DNA of 64,000 bases from Paenibacillus sp. FSL K6-3182 (GTDB lineage Bacteria; Bacillota; Bacilli; Paenibacillales; Paenibacillaceae): positions 5,531,001 to 5,595,000 of the forward strand of contig NZ_CP150265.1 of NCBI RefSeq assembly GCF_037976325.1. Reading direction: 5' to 3'. The notes beneath the pieces are model-generated. The model was not told where the DNA came from and did no database searches. It worked only from the letters and a program-made list of their open reading frames with translations. A program made the position numbers and the translations under genes. Positions within the stretch are counted from its first letter, which is position 1. Each line of letters begins with the position of its first letter. Shown here piece by piece: positions 16,753-27,360 of the stretch.

Positions 16753-18375
16753 TTAATCCCGTTTTTTCCGTGCTCGATATTGCTGTGGCGTTACGCTGAC
16801 AATTCTTTTGAATAAGTTCGAAAAGCTTCCTAAGCTGGTATAACCTATACGCTCTGCAATGTCTGTAATCTTGTATTCGGTTTCTTCCAGCAATCGTTTG
16901 GCCTCTTGGATTCGTTCCTGAATGATGGCATCCGACAAAGATAACCCGGTCTCCTTCTTGAACAATCTGGATAAATACGCCGGGTTCAGATAGACATGGG
17001 CAGCCATTTCCTCCCGGGTAATCTCCTGGTTCAATCGTGAACGAATGTAATGTCTAATCTTGGTAACTACAGCAGAAGATACTTTGTTGCTTACCGTGAG
17101 AAGTCGTACGGTTGCCTTCAGGCAGCATCTCGTCCATTGTTGCAGGGCATCCGAGTGCTTGGGATAGCTTTCCTTATCTGTCAGGCTCTTTAATTCGGCC
17201 GACTTGTGAATGGATAAACCTTTTTGGGCCAATATGGTGTGAATAATGAAGAGAATACCGTGGATAAACTGATGATGAGATTCCTTTGTCCATGTATTTC
17301 CTTCACTGCTCCAGAACCATTGCTTCACTCGGCGATCCAGCTCTTCTAACTCGCCAAGCTCCATTATAGTGGACCACTCTGCAAATAAGCTTAGTGGAGC
17401 TACGGCCAGCAGTTGATTCATGCTTTTTTCCATAGGAGTAGAGGCAGGCATGAATACTTGCCGGGATCGAGTTAAATTGTGCTGCTCTCTCTCTGTCACA
17501 TACGTGTAGGCGCTAACGATTTCCGGTAATACTACCGTCGGACTAATATAAATAGATAAGGAGCATTGAAGAAGCCGTTCACACTCGTTCAGAAACTGAC
17601 GGCAATTGTAATTAAGCACCTTGCTAATAGAGGTTTCTTCACTTCTCACATATACGATCGCCAGATTAAGCCCTGTATGATCCTGAAATACAACACCTTC
17701 CAGCTCTAGCAGAAGCAGTTCTCCAGCCAAATTGCGAAGCGCGTATTCCATAATGGCTTCATCACGCGCGCTCAGATTATCTTTCCATTGCTCAAGTCCA
17801 AACAGAACCAGGATATAACGATCATCAGGCTTGATCGACAAGCCACAAGTTTGTGCGGATCTTTGCAGCGAGTCCGGGAGCAGAGATGCCCGCTGACTAA
17901 GGATGTCCTGCCAGAAGCGTTCCACCAATATAGGCAGCTGATGTTCCCATTTTCTTCGATAGTCCTGCATCAGAGCTTCAAACTTTTTTTGTTCTTTTTG
18001 CCTACCGACCTCTGCAAAAGCATCGCCGGCCACTTTCTTCAATTGCTCATAATCGACGGGCTTGAGCAAATAATGGAACGCTCCATGATGGATGGCGCGC
18101 TGCGCGTACTCAAAGTCCGCATGACAAGTAAGCATAATCGTCAAAGTGTACGGCGAATGCTGCTCCACCCAGGCCAACAAATCCAAACCGCTGCTCCCCG
18201 GCATTTCGATATCGCAAATTAGCAAATCGACAGTAGTGTTACTTAGCACCTTCAACGCTTGATCCACGTTCTCCGCCAAACTAATGTGCGTAACGCCCAG
18301 CATGCTCCAGTTCACGCCTTGCTGCAAACCGAGCAAGGCAAAATATTGGTCATCAACAATTAAGATTGTATACAT
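16753..18375 (-). CDS. YesN-type response regulator with AraC DNA-binding domain, 540 aa
   Basis: An N-terminal receiver domain (1-120) with acidic pocket DD near 8-9, phospho-acceptor Asp55 in LLICDIEMPG, and conserved Lys in LLKPVDYEQL. A long middle region (about 130-430) follows, then a C-terminal AraC/XylS domain with two helix-turn-helix motifs (about 440-540), including ITREEMAAHVYLNPAYLSRLF and the family signature GSFSNLFKRIVSVTPQQYR. Phosphorylated by the sensor kinase encoded 7 bases upstream, it would activate sugar-transport genes, most likely the LplB/LplC/solute-binding operon just upstream. Confidence 0.9.
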   Translation of the reverse strand: MYTILIVDDQYFALLGLQQGVNWSMLGVTHISLAENVDQALKVLSNTTVDLLICDIEMPGSSGLDLLAWVEQHSPYTLTIMLTCHADFEYAQRAIHHGAFHYLLKPVDYEQLKKVAGDAFAEVGRQKEQKKFEALMQDYRRKWEHQLPILVERFWQDILSQRASLLPDSLQRSAQTCGLSIKPDDRYILVLFGLEQWKDNLSARDEAIMEYALRNLAGELLLLELEGVVFQDHTGLNLAIVYVRSEETSISKVLNYNCRQFLNECERLLQCSLSIYISPTVVLPEIVSAYTYVTEREQHNLTRSRQVFMPASTPMEKSMNQLLAVAPLSLFAEWSTIMELGELEELDRRVKQWFWSSEGNTWTKESHHQFIHGILFIIHTILAQKGLSIHKSAELKSLTDKESYPKHSDALQQWTRCCLKATVRLLTVSNKVSSAVVTKIRHYIRSRLNQEITREEMAAHVYLNPAYLSRLFKKETGLSLSDAIIQERIQEAKRLLEETEYKITDIAERIGYTSLGSFSNLFKRIVSVTPQQYRARKKRD

Positions 18376-18382
18376 ACGATGA

Positions 18383-20119
18383 TCAAAGCCTCCTTTGCAT
18401 AGGCAAATTGATATTCACTATTCCACCGCCCTGTGGATCATTGCGGAAGGCTATATTCGCGCGTCCATCATAGAACATAATCAAGCGCCTGCGCACATTC
18501 CATATCCCCAGTTGACGGTCTGTCGGCTCTTTTTCATATAATCCAAGGTTGAGCATGTCCAATTGCTGCTTGGAGAATCCCGGTCCATAGTCGCGGATTT
18601 CGATGGCCATGCATGAATCCCCATCTTTACTAGTTGCTTCACTTACCGTGACGCTGACTTCAAAATGCTTGGTATTATTAATAAATCCATGCTTCATAGC
18701 ATTCTCCACGAACGGTTGCACAAGCAAGGGCGGAACAAGGACGTTCTCTAATTCCTCGGGCAGCCGATCATAAAAACTCAGCTTGTTCGGATACATGACC
18801 ATTTGGATTTCCATGTAGTTCCGGATATGATTAAATTCGCTAACAAGCGTAATCCATGTATCGTTGGTGCTCATGATGAACCGGAAATAGGAAACTAGGT
18901 GGCTGATCATCTTCTTAATCAGCGAATACTTCTGAAGCTCTACAAGATGGAAGACGATATTTAAGGAATTCATGAAAAAATGGGGATTAATCTGAGCCTG
19001 AAGATGCTTAAGTTCGGCTTGCTGTACTTTCATTTGCTCTTCATATACATAGATCTTTAGATTCCCGATTTGTTCAGCCATTCGATTGAACTGTTGTGTA
19101 ATCAGTTGGAACTCCTTGGATTTCTCTTCCTTCAAACGGTATTCTAACTGTCCCTTGCCAAGTATGCGCATCCCGCTTGCCAACTGCTGAATGGGCTTAA
19201 ATACAAGACGGCTTAATAGAAAGAACAATACAACTAGAATGACAACTACCGCTATGGGAATGACCTTAATTACGCTTTGGAACAGAGGCAGCTCGTCCAG
19301 CAGCAATTCTTCGTCCAATAAAATGAAAACGTTGAGATCCGAAAAAAGAGACGGTTTGCCTACGAACAAATAGCTGCTGCCGTCACTAAGTCGAATAGAA
19401 GCGCTAGAGCGTTTCGATTGATCGTTCAGATGGCTGCGGATGCGGACAAGATCTTCATTGGCGAATTGCCCCCACAACAGATGCCCCTCTTTGGATATAA
19501 TGCCGATTTTCTCGTCGCTCTCTACAGACTCCAACCGGATTAGAGGCTGAGCTAAGGAGTCAATGCTGACAAGTACACCGATGAGCAGCCTTCCACTTTT
19601 ATCCGGAAGTGCCTTAAATAAGACCGGCTCGCCACCGACGTTAATGATTTCCCACTTCAAGGACGTCGGAAGCTTGAACTTCTTCAGCCGAGCGGACAGA
19701 CCGGCACGGATAGCCTCCTTCTCCTCGTAATACTCCTTTTGACTGCTGAGGAATAGCTCCTCCCGGTCAAGATGATACACGAATACACTGCGAATAATAG
19801 AGTAGTAGCTAACATCGCTATACCATTGATCCATTAATTTTCTGATAGATAAATAATAGTTTACACTGTCTGGGTCGCTCTCCGAGTATAGCTCAAGTAG
19901 CATGCTTTCATTTGCCGTTCGCAGCAAATAAGTACTGGTCTGCTCCAGCAGCTCATCAAGAGAGCCTAAATGAAGGGTCAACGTGTCCGATGCGGATTTC
20001 GCTACTTTCTCACGAACAATATTTGTGGAGTAGATATTGGTGTAGTAAAGAAAGAAAAAAAGTGGCGCCACTAATAGCAGGACGAGTGCGCTTACTTTAA
20101 ATTGCAATGAAAGTCCCAC
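18383..20119 (-). CDS. YesM-type sensor histidine kinase, 578 aa
   Basis: Two membrane helices (about residues 5-28 and 278-302) flank an extracytoplasmic sensing domain. These are followed by HAMP (about 305-355), a His_kinase domain with the phosphorylated His in QAQINPHFFMNSLN, and an HATPase domain with FVENAMKHGF and YGPGFS. The GTG at 20119 with AAAGGAG at 7-base spacing is chosen; longer in-frame starts would put about 34 odd residues before the first helix. It is the partner of the YesN-type regulator. Downstream of an LplB/LplC/solute-binding set, it probably senses an oligosaccharide outside the cell, possibly through the binding protein. Confidence 0.9.
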   Translation of the reverse strand: MGLSLQFKVSALVLLLVAPLFFFLYYTNIYSTNIVREKVAKSASDTLTLHLGSLDELLEQTSTYLLRTANESMLLELYSESDPDSVNYYLSIRKLMDQWYSDVSYYSIIRSVFVYHLDREELFLSSQKEYYEEKEAIRAGLSARLKKFKLPTSLKWEIINVGGEPVLFKALPDKSGRLLIGVLVSIDSLAQPLIRLESVESDEKIGIISKEGHLLWGQFANEDLVRIRSHLNDQSKRSSASIRLSDGSSYLFVGKPSLFSDLNVFILLDEELLLDELPLFQSVIKVIPIAVVVILVVLFFLLSRLVFKPIQQLASGMRILGKGQLEYRLKEEKSKEFQLITQQFNRMAEQIGNLKIYVYEEQMKVQQAELKHLQAQINPHFFMNSLNIVFHLVELQKYSLIKKMISHLVSYFRFIMSTNDTWITLVSEFNHIRNYMEIQMVMYPNKLSFYDRLPEELENVLVPPLLVQPFVENAMKHGFINNTKHFEVSVTVSEATSKDGDSCMAIEIRDYGPGFSKQQLDMLNLGLYEKEPTDRQLGIWNVRRRLIMFYDGRANIAFRNDPQGGGIVNINLPMQRRL

Positions 20120-20199
20120 AGTTCCACTCCTTTGCCTAGTATATGAACGCCCATGCGGCACGAAAGGGGAAAGACCATTTCGGTCTTTCCCCTGCCTGC

Positions 20200-21798
20200 T
20201 TATGACTGCTTCGCCTTCCACTCATCGTACTGCTTCTGAACTTCGGCGCGGATTTTCTCGATACCGTTGGCCTTTAGCTTGTCGTTGTATTCTGCCAATA
20301 CCTTGTCGGCATCTAAGCTGCCCGTTTCAAGCAGCGGACGATATTCCTTGATAATGTTGCTGACGACGGACACCTCTGTTTTGACAGCGTCTGTATTGAA
20401 GTTGAAGCCAAACGACCTTACTTTGTGAGCTTTTTCGTTATAGGCTTTGAACTTCTCCCATTTGTCCGAGCTTTCGCCTTCCCATAAATAAGTGAGGGTC
20501 TGATTCCCAAACATCCACTCAATACCCGGAGCCCACCCCGTATCCGCACGGGTAGAGACGCCATCTTGCAGCTTAATGAAATTATCCTTGCCCTCTACCT
20601 TGACATATTGCCGTCCTTCCACACCGAAATCGATCAGGTTGACCAGATTTTTATCGGTATGAAGAAGGTTTAGAAGCATCATTGTGCGCTCCGGATCGAC
20701 AGATGTGCGGCCGATTGCCATCATGGAGTTGCTGACGCTTGCTGTACTGATTTCAGGATCATTCCCCTTCAGCTTGACTAGTTCGATACCCGTCGCGCTG
20801 GAATCTTCCTTGTCGGAATCCGGTTTATCGGAACCGAATTTCATCCACGTTTTGCCGGCCTTAAATGCATCTTCGGCGCTCGTTTTGGTCGTCGCGGCAT
20901 CCTGATTGATGAATCCCTTTTTGAACCATTCGCTGTAGAGCCTCAACCTATAAATAGTCGCATCGGATTCCAACGTGCTGATGATCATCTTATCTGTCTT
21001 AGTATCCAATACAATACCGGCAGGTGCTCCGGCCACCAGCTCGTATCGGAAGTTTTCTTCCATGCTCGGCTTTGTTTTGTCGAAGTAGCTCAGCGTATCG
21101 GAACCACTGCCTGAGAGCCAGATAGGTGCAAGGCCGGGTTCCTTATCCTTAATGGTTTGAAGCCACGGCTCTAGGTCTTCCAGTGTTTGGATAGAGTTGA
21201 TATCAAACCCGTATTTATCAATAAGATCTTTCCGAAACATAATCGTGTGGCTCTCGCCGATTTCTTTGTTGGTTGGGATCGCGTAAATTTTCCCATTTAC
21301 TCTGCCCCCATCGAGAAAACGAGGATCTAGCGTCTCCATTATTCCTTGCCCGTATTCGGTTAACAAATCATCTAGCGGGAGAAACGCCCCTTTGGTTACA
21401 TTGTTGGAAAAATCTGCCCAGTTCGGAGCAAAAGTCAAGTCTACTTGCTCTCCGGACTGATAGGCCAGCGCCATCTTCTCAGCCCAGGAGGACCAGGGCA
21501 GTCCTTGGAAGTCGATCTCCGCATTAATTTTCTCTTTCAAGTATTTATTGATTTCTGCTACAACTGCCTTGGAGTCGTTTTGTGGAAAATTGCCTACCGT
21601 ATAGACTTTGAGCTTGCGGTAGGTCGATGTATCGGGATTGCTTGTGCTTGATCCGATTTCCTCGGATGGCTTGCTTGTTGACAGCGGTTCTGCATTAGGT
21701 GAACCGGATGATCCTGAATTTGTGCTGCAGCCTGACATGACAAGCATGGCCACCGTTAGCCCAGCAAGCGTTTTGCCCAAACCTTTCGTTACCTTCAT
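20200..21798 (-). CDS. LplA-type sugar ABC solute-binding lipoprotein, 532 aa
   Basis: Signal peptide with lipobox VMSGC, then a Ser/Gly/Asn-rich linker and a bilobed solute-binding domain with the YKLK-like opening KLKVYTVGNFPQND, the DLTFAPNWADF cleft region and a C-terminal EYNDKLKANGIEKI helix. Length is usual for LplA/YtcQ-type proteins of Paenibacillus. ATG at 21798 after a G-run; a TTG at 21813 is possible. It is the third gene of the operon, after the two permeases, and lies before the YesMN pair (80-base gap). The substrate is probably an oligosaccharide. Confidence 0.85.
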   Translation of the reverse strand: MKVTKGLGKTLAGLTVAMLVMSGCSTNSGSSGSPNAEPLSTSKPSEEIGSSTSNPDTSTYRKLKVYTVGNFPQNDSKAVVAEINKYLKEKINAEIDFQGLPWSSWAEKMALAYQSGEQVDLTFAPNWADFSNNVTKGAFLPLDDLLTEYGQGIMETLDPRFLDGGRVNGKIYAIPTNKEIGESHTIMFRKDLIDKYGFDINSIQTLEDLEPWLQTIKDKEPGLAPIWLSGSGSDTLSYFDKTKPSMEENFRYELVAGAPAGIVLDTKTDKMIISTLESDATIYRLRLYSEWFKKGFINQDAATTKTSAEDAFKAGKTWMKFGSDKPDSDKEDSSATGIELVKLKGNDPEISTASVSNSMMAIGRTSVDPERTMMLLNLLHTDKNLVNLIDFGVEGRQYVKVEGKDNFIKLQDGVSTRADTGWAPGIEWMFGNQTLTYLWEGESSDKWEKFKAYNEKAHKVRSFGFNFNTDAVKTEVSVVSNIIKEYRPLLETGSLDADKVLAEYNDKLKANGIEKIRAEVQKQYDEWKAKQS

Positions 21799-21860
21799 TT
21801 TTTTAACCCCCAATAAATTTTCATATATTCTAACCGGCCGTTAAGCCAGAGCTAGACGAA

Positions 21861-22775
21861 TTAACCTTTGATGGCTCCAATGGTAAGTCCCTTGGTAAAG
21901 TACTTCTGAAAGAAAGGATAGACAAACAGAATGGGACCAATGGAGACGACTACCATCGCCATCCGTAAGCTTTCTGTCGGTACCGATTGCTGCACTAGCA
22001 GAGCTACTCCGCTGCCCGCCAATTGATTTTTGAAAAACTCCGCTTGGCGAATCATTTGAATCATGACGTACTGCAACGAGAACTTTTCGCTATCATTAAT
22101 GAACAGCAAGGAATTGAACCAATCGTTCCAATACATTAGCGTAGTAAACAATCCGATCGTTGCCAGTACCGGAAGCGAAATAGGAAGAACGAGCTGAAAA
22201 AAAATTCGCCACTCCGACGCTCCATCCAGCTTACCCGATTCAATCATCTCTTCCGGTATCGTTTGCTGGAAGAATGTACGGGCAATGAAGATATAAAACG
22301 CGTTCGAAAGGCCTGGAAGGATAAGCGCGACATAAGTGTCCTTCAGATCCAAATAGTTGACGTACAACAGATAGAAAGGGACAAGCCCTCCAGAGAACAG
22401 CATCGTAATCAGAAGATAGATATTAAATATTTTCTTAAACGGAAAATCCTTGCGAAAGATCGGGTACGCATATAACGCAATTAACAATACCGCCAGCAAG
22501 GTTCCAATAAAAGTTACAGATAAGCTAACCCCATAGGCTTTCATAAGAGTCGACGAATTGGCAAATAGATGGTGGTATGCAGATCCATCGATTTCGTCAG
22601 GCCAGAACTTGTAGCCCTTTAGCGTTAGGAGCTTTTCATTTGAAAATGAGATGGCGACGATCAGCAAGATCGGCAAGATGCAGGCGAGACTGAAAACGAT
22701 AAAAATAGTATGAAGCACTATCGCGGCTAGCTTAGATACCTTCTGATACGGTTTAACGTTCGTTGCTTTGTTCAT
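21861..22775 (-). CDS. Carbohydrate ABC permease, LplC/MalG type, 304 aa
   Basis: Six membrane helices; the EAA loop reads DGASEWRIFFQLVLPISLPV, the site that docks on the shared ATPase. C-terminus YFTKGLTIGAIKG is the hallmark of LplC-like permeases. No ATPase gene is near, so an MsmX-type shared ATPase encoded elsewhere is expected. ATG with GGAG at 7 bases; 14 bases after the upstream permease. Confidence 0.9.
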   Translation of the reverse strand: MNKATNVKPYQKVSKLAAIVLHTIFIVFSLACILPILLIVAISFSNEKLLTLKGYKFWPDEIDGSAYHHLFANSSTLMKAYGVSLSVTFIGTLLAVLLIALYAYPIFRKDFPFKKIFNIYLLITMLFSGGLVPFYLLYVNYLDLKDTYVALILPGLSNAFYIFIARTFFQQTIPEEMIESGKLDGASEWRIFFQLVLPISLPVLATIGLFTTLMYWNDWFNSLLFINDSEKFSLQYVMIQMIRQAEFFKNQLAGSGVALLVQQSVPTESLRMAMVVVSIGPILFVYPFFQKYFTKGLTIGAIKG

Positions 22776-22789
22776 ATTGATTCTCCATT

Positions 22790-23770
22790 CTAGAAAAGTG
22801 CCGTGTCGCGATTAAGCTTTCGAGCCAGACTATTTGCTCCGATGACAAGGAAAAATCCAACTACCGATTGGTAGAAATTCGCTGCGGAGGCCATTCCCAA
22901 GTCATTGAGCTGAATCAGGCCTCTATAAACATACGTATCGATGACATCCGTCGTGGAGCGCAACGCGCCGGAATCGAGCGTAACATGATAAAATAACCCG
23001 AAGTCAGAGCGGAATAAGCCCCCCAAATTTAATATCGTCAGAATGACCATCACGGGAGTCAGGAGCGGAATCGTAATTCGGATGATCTGCTGCCATTTGC
23101 TGGCTCCGTCCATGACCGCTGCTTCGTACAGCTCTTCGCTGATTCCAGTTATTGCGGCCAAGTAAATGACGCTGCCTATGCCGACGGAGTGCCACATTTT
23201 CGTTAACCACAGAATATAAGGCCAAGCCTCCGGGTGCATATAAGCATTAACCGAAGAGTGTCCGAACAACGGCAACACGTATTTGACCAGAAAACCGTAT
23301 TCGGGGTGTAAAAAGGCGTATACGATATAGCTGACGACAACCATGGACAAAAAATTTGGCATGATCATCACCGTCTGATAGAGTCGCGATGCCAGCTTGG
23401 CACGAACCTCGTTTACGGCAATGGCAATCGCAACGGAAAGAAGAAGACCGGTCACAATAAAGACAACATTGTAGGCAACCGTATTAATTGTTACTCGCCA
23501 CGCATCGGAAGTAGCGAAGAGAAAACGGAAATTGTCGAGCCCTGCCCACGGACTGCCCATAATTCCGTCGATGTAGTTAATGTTCTTGAAAGCAATGAAA
23601 ACGCCAAACATGGGAATATAACAATTAATGAAAAAAACGATGCTTGTCGGCAGCAGCATAAGCAGCAGCACGCGATACTTCACAATGTTCCGCAGCAAAC
23701 GGACGTAGCTCCTCTGTCGCTGTGAATGTGCTTGCTTAGCAGAAAAATTTACAGATGATGGAATTGACAT
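22790..23770 (-). CDS. Carbohydrate ABC permease, LplB/MalF type, 326 aa
   Basis: Six membrane helices; EAA loop AAVMDGASKWQQIIRITIPL; typical opening with PTSIVFFINCYIPMFGVFIAFKNINY and C-terminus ANSLARKLNRDTALF. First gene of the importer operon. ATG at 23770 with GAGG 9 bases upstream is preferred to a GTG at 23785. A TATAAT lies at 23808-23813 without a good -35 box, consistent with an activated promoter, perhaps by the YesN-type regulator of the same operon. Confidence 0.85.
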   Translation of the reverse strand: MSIPSSVNFSAKQAHSQRQRSYVRLLRNIVKYRVLLLMLLPTSIVFFINCYIPMFGVFIAFKNINYIDGIMGSPWAGLDNFRFLFATSDAWRVTINTVAYNVVFIVTGLLLSVAIAIAVNEVRAKLASRLYQTVMIMPNFLSMVVVSYIVYAFLHPEYGFLVKYVLPLFGHSSVNAYMHPEAWPYILWLTKMWHSVGIGSVIYLAAITGISEELYEAAVMDGASKWQQIIRITIPLLTPVMVILTILNLGGLFRSDFGLFYHVTLDSGALRSTTDVIDTYVYRGLIQLNDLGMASAANFYQSVVGFFLVIGANSLARKLNRDTALF

Positions 23771-23956
23771 AGCATTTAACCTCACTCTATTTCAATAGGA
23801 TAGATTTATTATAATGAAGTTGGAAATTGGAATTCTCTATCCCAGGTGATCTCATTTATTAGAAAGTTACCTCTTAACCTGATTTCCAAATATCATCCTC
23901 GTTGTCTATTCTTCGTGTTTCGTCTCACAATCAAAAGTGGAACAAAACATCACAAA

Positions 23957-23981
23957 AGCATCACCTTAATAAGGTGATGCT
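23957..23981 (-). terminator. Terminator downstream of the esterase gene
   Basis: A perfect 11-bp stem (AGCATCACCTT / AAGGTGATGCT) with a 3-base loop, followed on the minus strand by TTTTGTGATGTTTTG. It lies about 85 bases past the esterase stop. The rest of the 23771-24064 gap holds only the importer promoter region. Confidence 0.7.
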
Positions 23982-24064
23982 CCGATTGTTGAGAATCCAA
24001 ATTGTCATGATAACATAGTTATTATTTCACTCGTGTACATCTAAGAAATTAGTCGCTAGACAGG

Positions 24065-24913
<849 letters not shown>

Positions 24914-24927
24914 TTACATAATGAACA

Positions 24928-25009
24928 AACAACCTGTCAATTGTTACTATCACTTGTACGTTAAAGATAGAGTTAGAAGGGTTTCAGAACCATAATTAGA
25001 CAGGTTGTT
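24928..25009. repeat. Inverted pair of the AACAACCTGTC motif in the esterase/GH5 spacer
   Basis: AACAACCTGTCAATT (24928-24942) and, in opposite orientation, AATTAGACAGGTTGTT (24994-25009) share an 11-bp inverted core separated by 60 bases. The first copy is identical to the 15-mer at 13941-13955. Each copy points away from its own gene start like a -35 region (TTGACA or TAGACA). The 24860-25235 gap otherwise holds the cre box at 25041-25054. Confidence 0.5.
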
Positions 25010-25040
25010 GATAGTGTCAAACGAATAGTAAACTCAATTT

Positions 25041-25054
25041 TGTAAGCGCATACA
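25041..25054 (+). promoter_or_regulatory. cre box (CcpA site) upstream of the GH5 gene
   Basis: TGTAAGCGCATACA matches the cre consensus TGWAARCGYTWNCW at 13 of 14 positions. It lies about 180 bases upstream of the GH5 start, in the only intergenic region serving that gene, so carbon-catabolite repression by CcpA is expected. Confidence 0.6.
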
Positions 25055-25235
25055 TATTAATTTCACAAATAATATACCTCTTTCATCTTCTCCTTTCATG
25101 AAGTCTAAATGGTTATGAATCGTTATTCTTCACTTCTGATTCGTCTCTGGGTACCTCATCCGCCGTATGCTTCACCACACCCTTGTACTACCATGAATTA
25201 ACATATGTAAAACAAAAAAAAGGAGATGAGTATTA

Positions 25236-26942
25236 ATGATTAAAAAGAAAGTCAGTTTGGCAATGAAGCTTCTGCTGCTTTTGGCGCTAGTGATGTCGCC
25301 ATTATTGCTGAGCGGCAAGAAGGCAGATGCGTGGGTTGGCATGCCGATGTCCAAGCTCCATGTAAGCGGCAACCAATTGGTGAACAGCAGTGGACAGCCT
25401 GTTTTGCTAAGCGGGTGGCATCAGCCTTCGGGCGCTTACTGGACGTACCAGAACAGCAATTACTACCTGAATCAGAATGGCGGGAATCGACATGCAGCGA
25501 TCTTAGCGTATTTGAAAGATATCACCGACACCTTTACAAGCACCTCGGCCAAATACGGCAACAACCATGGATGGTATATGAATCAGGTACGTCTATTCAT
25601 TGACCGGGAAGACATGGGCGACGTAGCGGCGGGCACGTACAATTTTGCCGGCCTGCAAGCCGTTACTCAGAACGTCATCATTCCTTATATCAACTATGCC
25701 AAGACCAAGGGCCTGTATGTCACCCTCGGCCTAGATTTCACTTTAAGCAACAACCAAGCAACAACCCCTGCCAATCTCGCAAAGTTTAATCAGATTTGGG
25801 GTTACCTCGCTGATCAGCCAGGAATCAAGAGCGCTGACAATGTTATGTTCGAGCTCATTAACGAGCCCGTGCTGTCTGATGTCAATGGCGTCTGGGGCGG
25901 TCATCCTTCCCAATCCAATTTCATTGCGTACTGGAACTCGCTCAAAAATTTCCAAAATTCCATGATCTCCACAATTCGCAGCAAAGGCGCGGATAACGTC
26001 ATCTGGGCATCGGGACTTGGTTGGGATCAATACTATCAGCTATGCGCAGCCTATCCATTGACGGATTCACTGAACAATATAGGTTATTCCGTACATTGGT
26101 ATCCTGGCTATGGCGCTTATGATGACTACACTCCTTTGCAACAGCAATGGGATACCAATATTAAGCCTTGCGCTGATAATTATCCAATTAATATTACGGA
26201 GACAACCTGGTTCAAGACCCAACCGGGAGACTCTTCCTACTGGGATCTGTTCAACGGCTCGAACGCGGGCTTCGGCAAAAATACCAAAGCGATCTTCACG
26301 GCAGCGGGCAATGTGAGCATCGCTGTCCATATGAATGGATTTTTGTTGAATCCCGGCACGAGAAGCTCATTTGCAGACCCAACAGGCGGATTGATGTATG
26401 ATGGCAACACTGCCCGGGACGGCATGGCCCGATTTATATTCGAATGGTACTATGAACGTGCGCAGTTTAATCCTTGGAATGGTATATGGAATGGAGTCAC
26501 GAATGGCACAACTTACAAGCTCGTCAACCGTGCTTCGGGTAAAATACTCGAGGTTCCAGGCGGCCAGAATACTAACGCGTTGCAGCTTCAACAGCGGGCA
26601 GACAATAATACGACAGCTCAGCGCTGGATCGTCACGGATCAAGGCACCTACAATAACTATTACGAATTGCGAAGCGTAAGCTCAACTGACAACAAAGTCA
26701 TGGTTGTTCGTAACGGGACAAAAAACAACGGGGAAGCGATTCAGCTTATGCAGGATCTCTCCAATACCGCGCAGCAGTTCCGATTGATCAAGCTCAGCAA
26801 CGGTTACTGGAGCATCTTGAATGTGAATAGCAACAAAGCGGTAGAAGTCGCCGGCTCCTCCACAGCTGATGGCGCGAATATTCAGCAAAACTTATACAGC
26901 GGCAATCTCAATCAGCAATGGCAGCTGGTACAAATCAACTAA
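25236..26942 (+). CDS. Secreted GH5-family glycoside hydrolase with C-terminal ricin-type domain, 568 aa
   Basis: A Sec signal peptide ends near ADA (about residue 32). A GH5 TIM-barrel domain covers about 38-415, with acid/base Glu210 in FELINEP and a likely nucleophile Glu322 in NITETTWF. A C-terminal RICIN/CBM13-like beta-trefoil covers about 425-568, with repeated Q-x-W-type motifs (AQRWIVTD, AQQFRLI, NQQWQLV). The enzyme cuts a beta-linked plant polysaccharide (cellulose, mannan or a xylan-like backbone) outside the cell, and the trefoil domain aids binding. ATG at 25236 with AAAGGAG. Transcribed alone, ending at the terminator 26970-27016; a cre box lies upstream. GH5 subfamily not determined. 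Confidence 0.85.
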   Translation: MIKKKVSLAMKLLLLLALVMSPLLLSGKKADAWVGMPMSKLHVSGNQLVNSSGQPVLLSGWHQPSGAYWTYQNSNYYLNQNGGNRHAAILAYLKDITDTFTSTSAKYGNNHGWYMNQVRLFIDREDMGDVAAGTYNFAGLQAVTQNVIIPYINYAKTKGLYVTLGLDFTLSNNQATTPANLAKFNQIWGYLADQPGIKSADNVMFELINEPVLSDVNGVWGGHPSQSNFIAYWNSLKNFQNSMISTIRSKGADNVIWASGLGWDQYYQLCAAYPLTDSLNNIGYSVHWYPGYGAYDDYTPLQQQWDTNIKPCADNYPINITETTWFKTQPGDSSYWDLFNGSNAGFGKNTKAIFTAAGNVSIAVHMNGFLLNPGTRSSFADPTGGLMYDGNTARDGMARFIFEWYYERAQFNPWNGIWNGVTNGTTYKLVNRASGKILEVPGGQNTNALQLQQRADNNTTAQRWIVTDQGTYNNYYELRSVSSTDNKVMVVRNGTKNNGEAIQLMQDLSNTAQQFRLIKLSNGYWSILNVNSNKAVEVAGSSTADGANIQQNLYSGNLNQQWQLVQIN

Positions 26943-26969
26943 TAGAAATAATTTCAATATTTTAGCAAA

Positions 26970-27016
26970 AAAAGAACCTTCAGATTCACTCTCATAGTGG
27001 TTTTGAAGGTTCTTTT
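26970..27016 (+). terminator. Terminator of the GH5 gene
   Basis: A 13-bp perfect stem (AAAAGAACCTTCA / TGAAGGTTCTTTT) with an inner mini-stem (CACT/AGTG) in the loop, ending in TTTT on the plus strand. It lies 28 bases past the stop; the A-rich 5' arm makes it bidirectional. Confidence 0.85.
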
Positions 27017-27139
27017 GCACATACTATGGGATTCTCTCACTCCGGTTTGCCCTTTTGGGATATCCTCTATATTAATTCGGCAGATATGCAATTCTACATT
27101 GTTCTTAATTATATTGATAGCTGCATCTTTCTCACACTT

Positions 27140-27290
27140 ACGTGCAGCTATACTGTATTTCCTACAACATAAGCGCTGTTAAAGTGCAGAAATGGCAGAT
27201 CATATAGCAAGTTATTGCATAAATACAACATAAGTATCCACACAGCTAAAAATGGCCGAAGTTCCTGCAATAGTGCAGGATAGCTGGACA
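27140..27290. repeat. Candidate dispersed intergenic repeat element
   Basis: The stretch has recurring words: TACAACATAAG twice (27163-27173, 27224-27234) and GTGCAG three times, with the TGCAATAGTGCAG phrase near the end. The layout resembles small noncoding repeats I associate with Paenibacillus intergenic DNA, but this is from memory. No gene is seen in 27017-27360. Confidence 0.35.
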
Positions 27291-27360
27291 TAGATTGCGG
27301 AGAATGGTGTGGCGACTTCTCAAATAGCATCAAAACAAAGAAAAAGTGTAAGGATATGCG

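Noticed and set aside
27100..27300. Possible CRISPR-like array because of recurring short words
   Set aside because: The repeats are short, imperfect and irregularly spaced; no cas genes are nearby.
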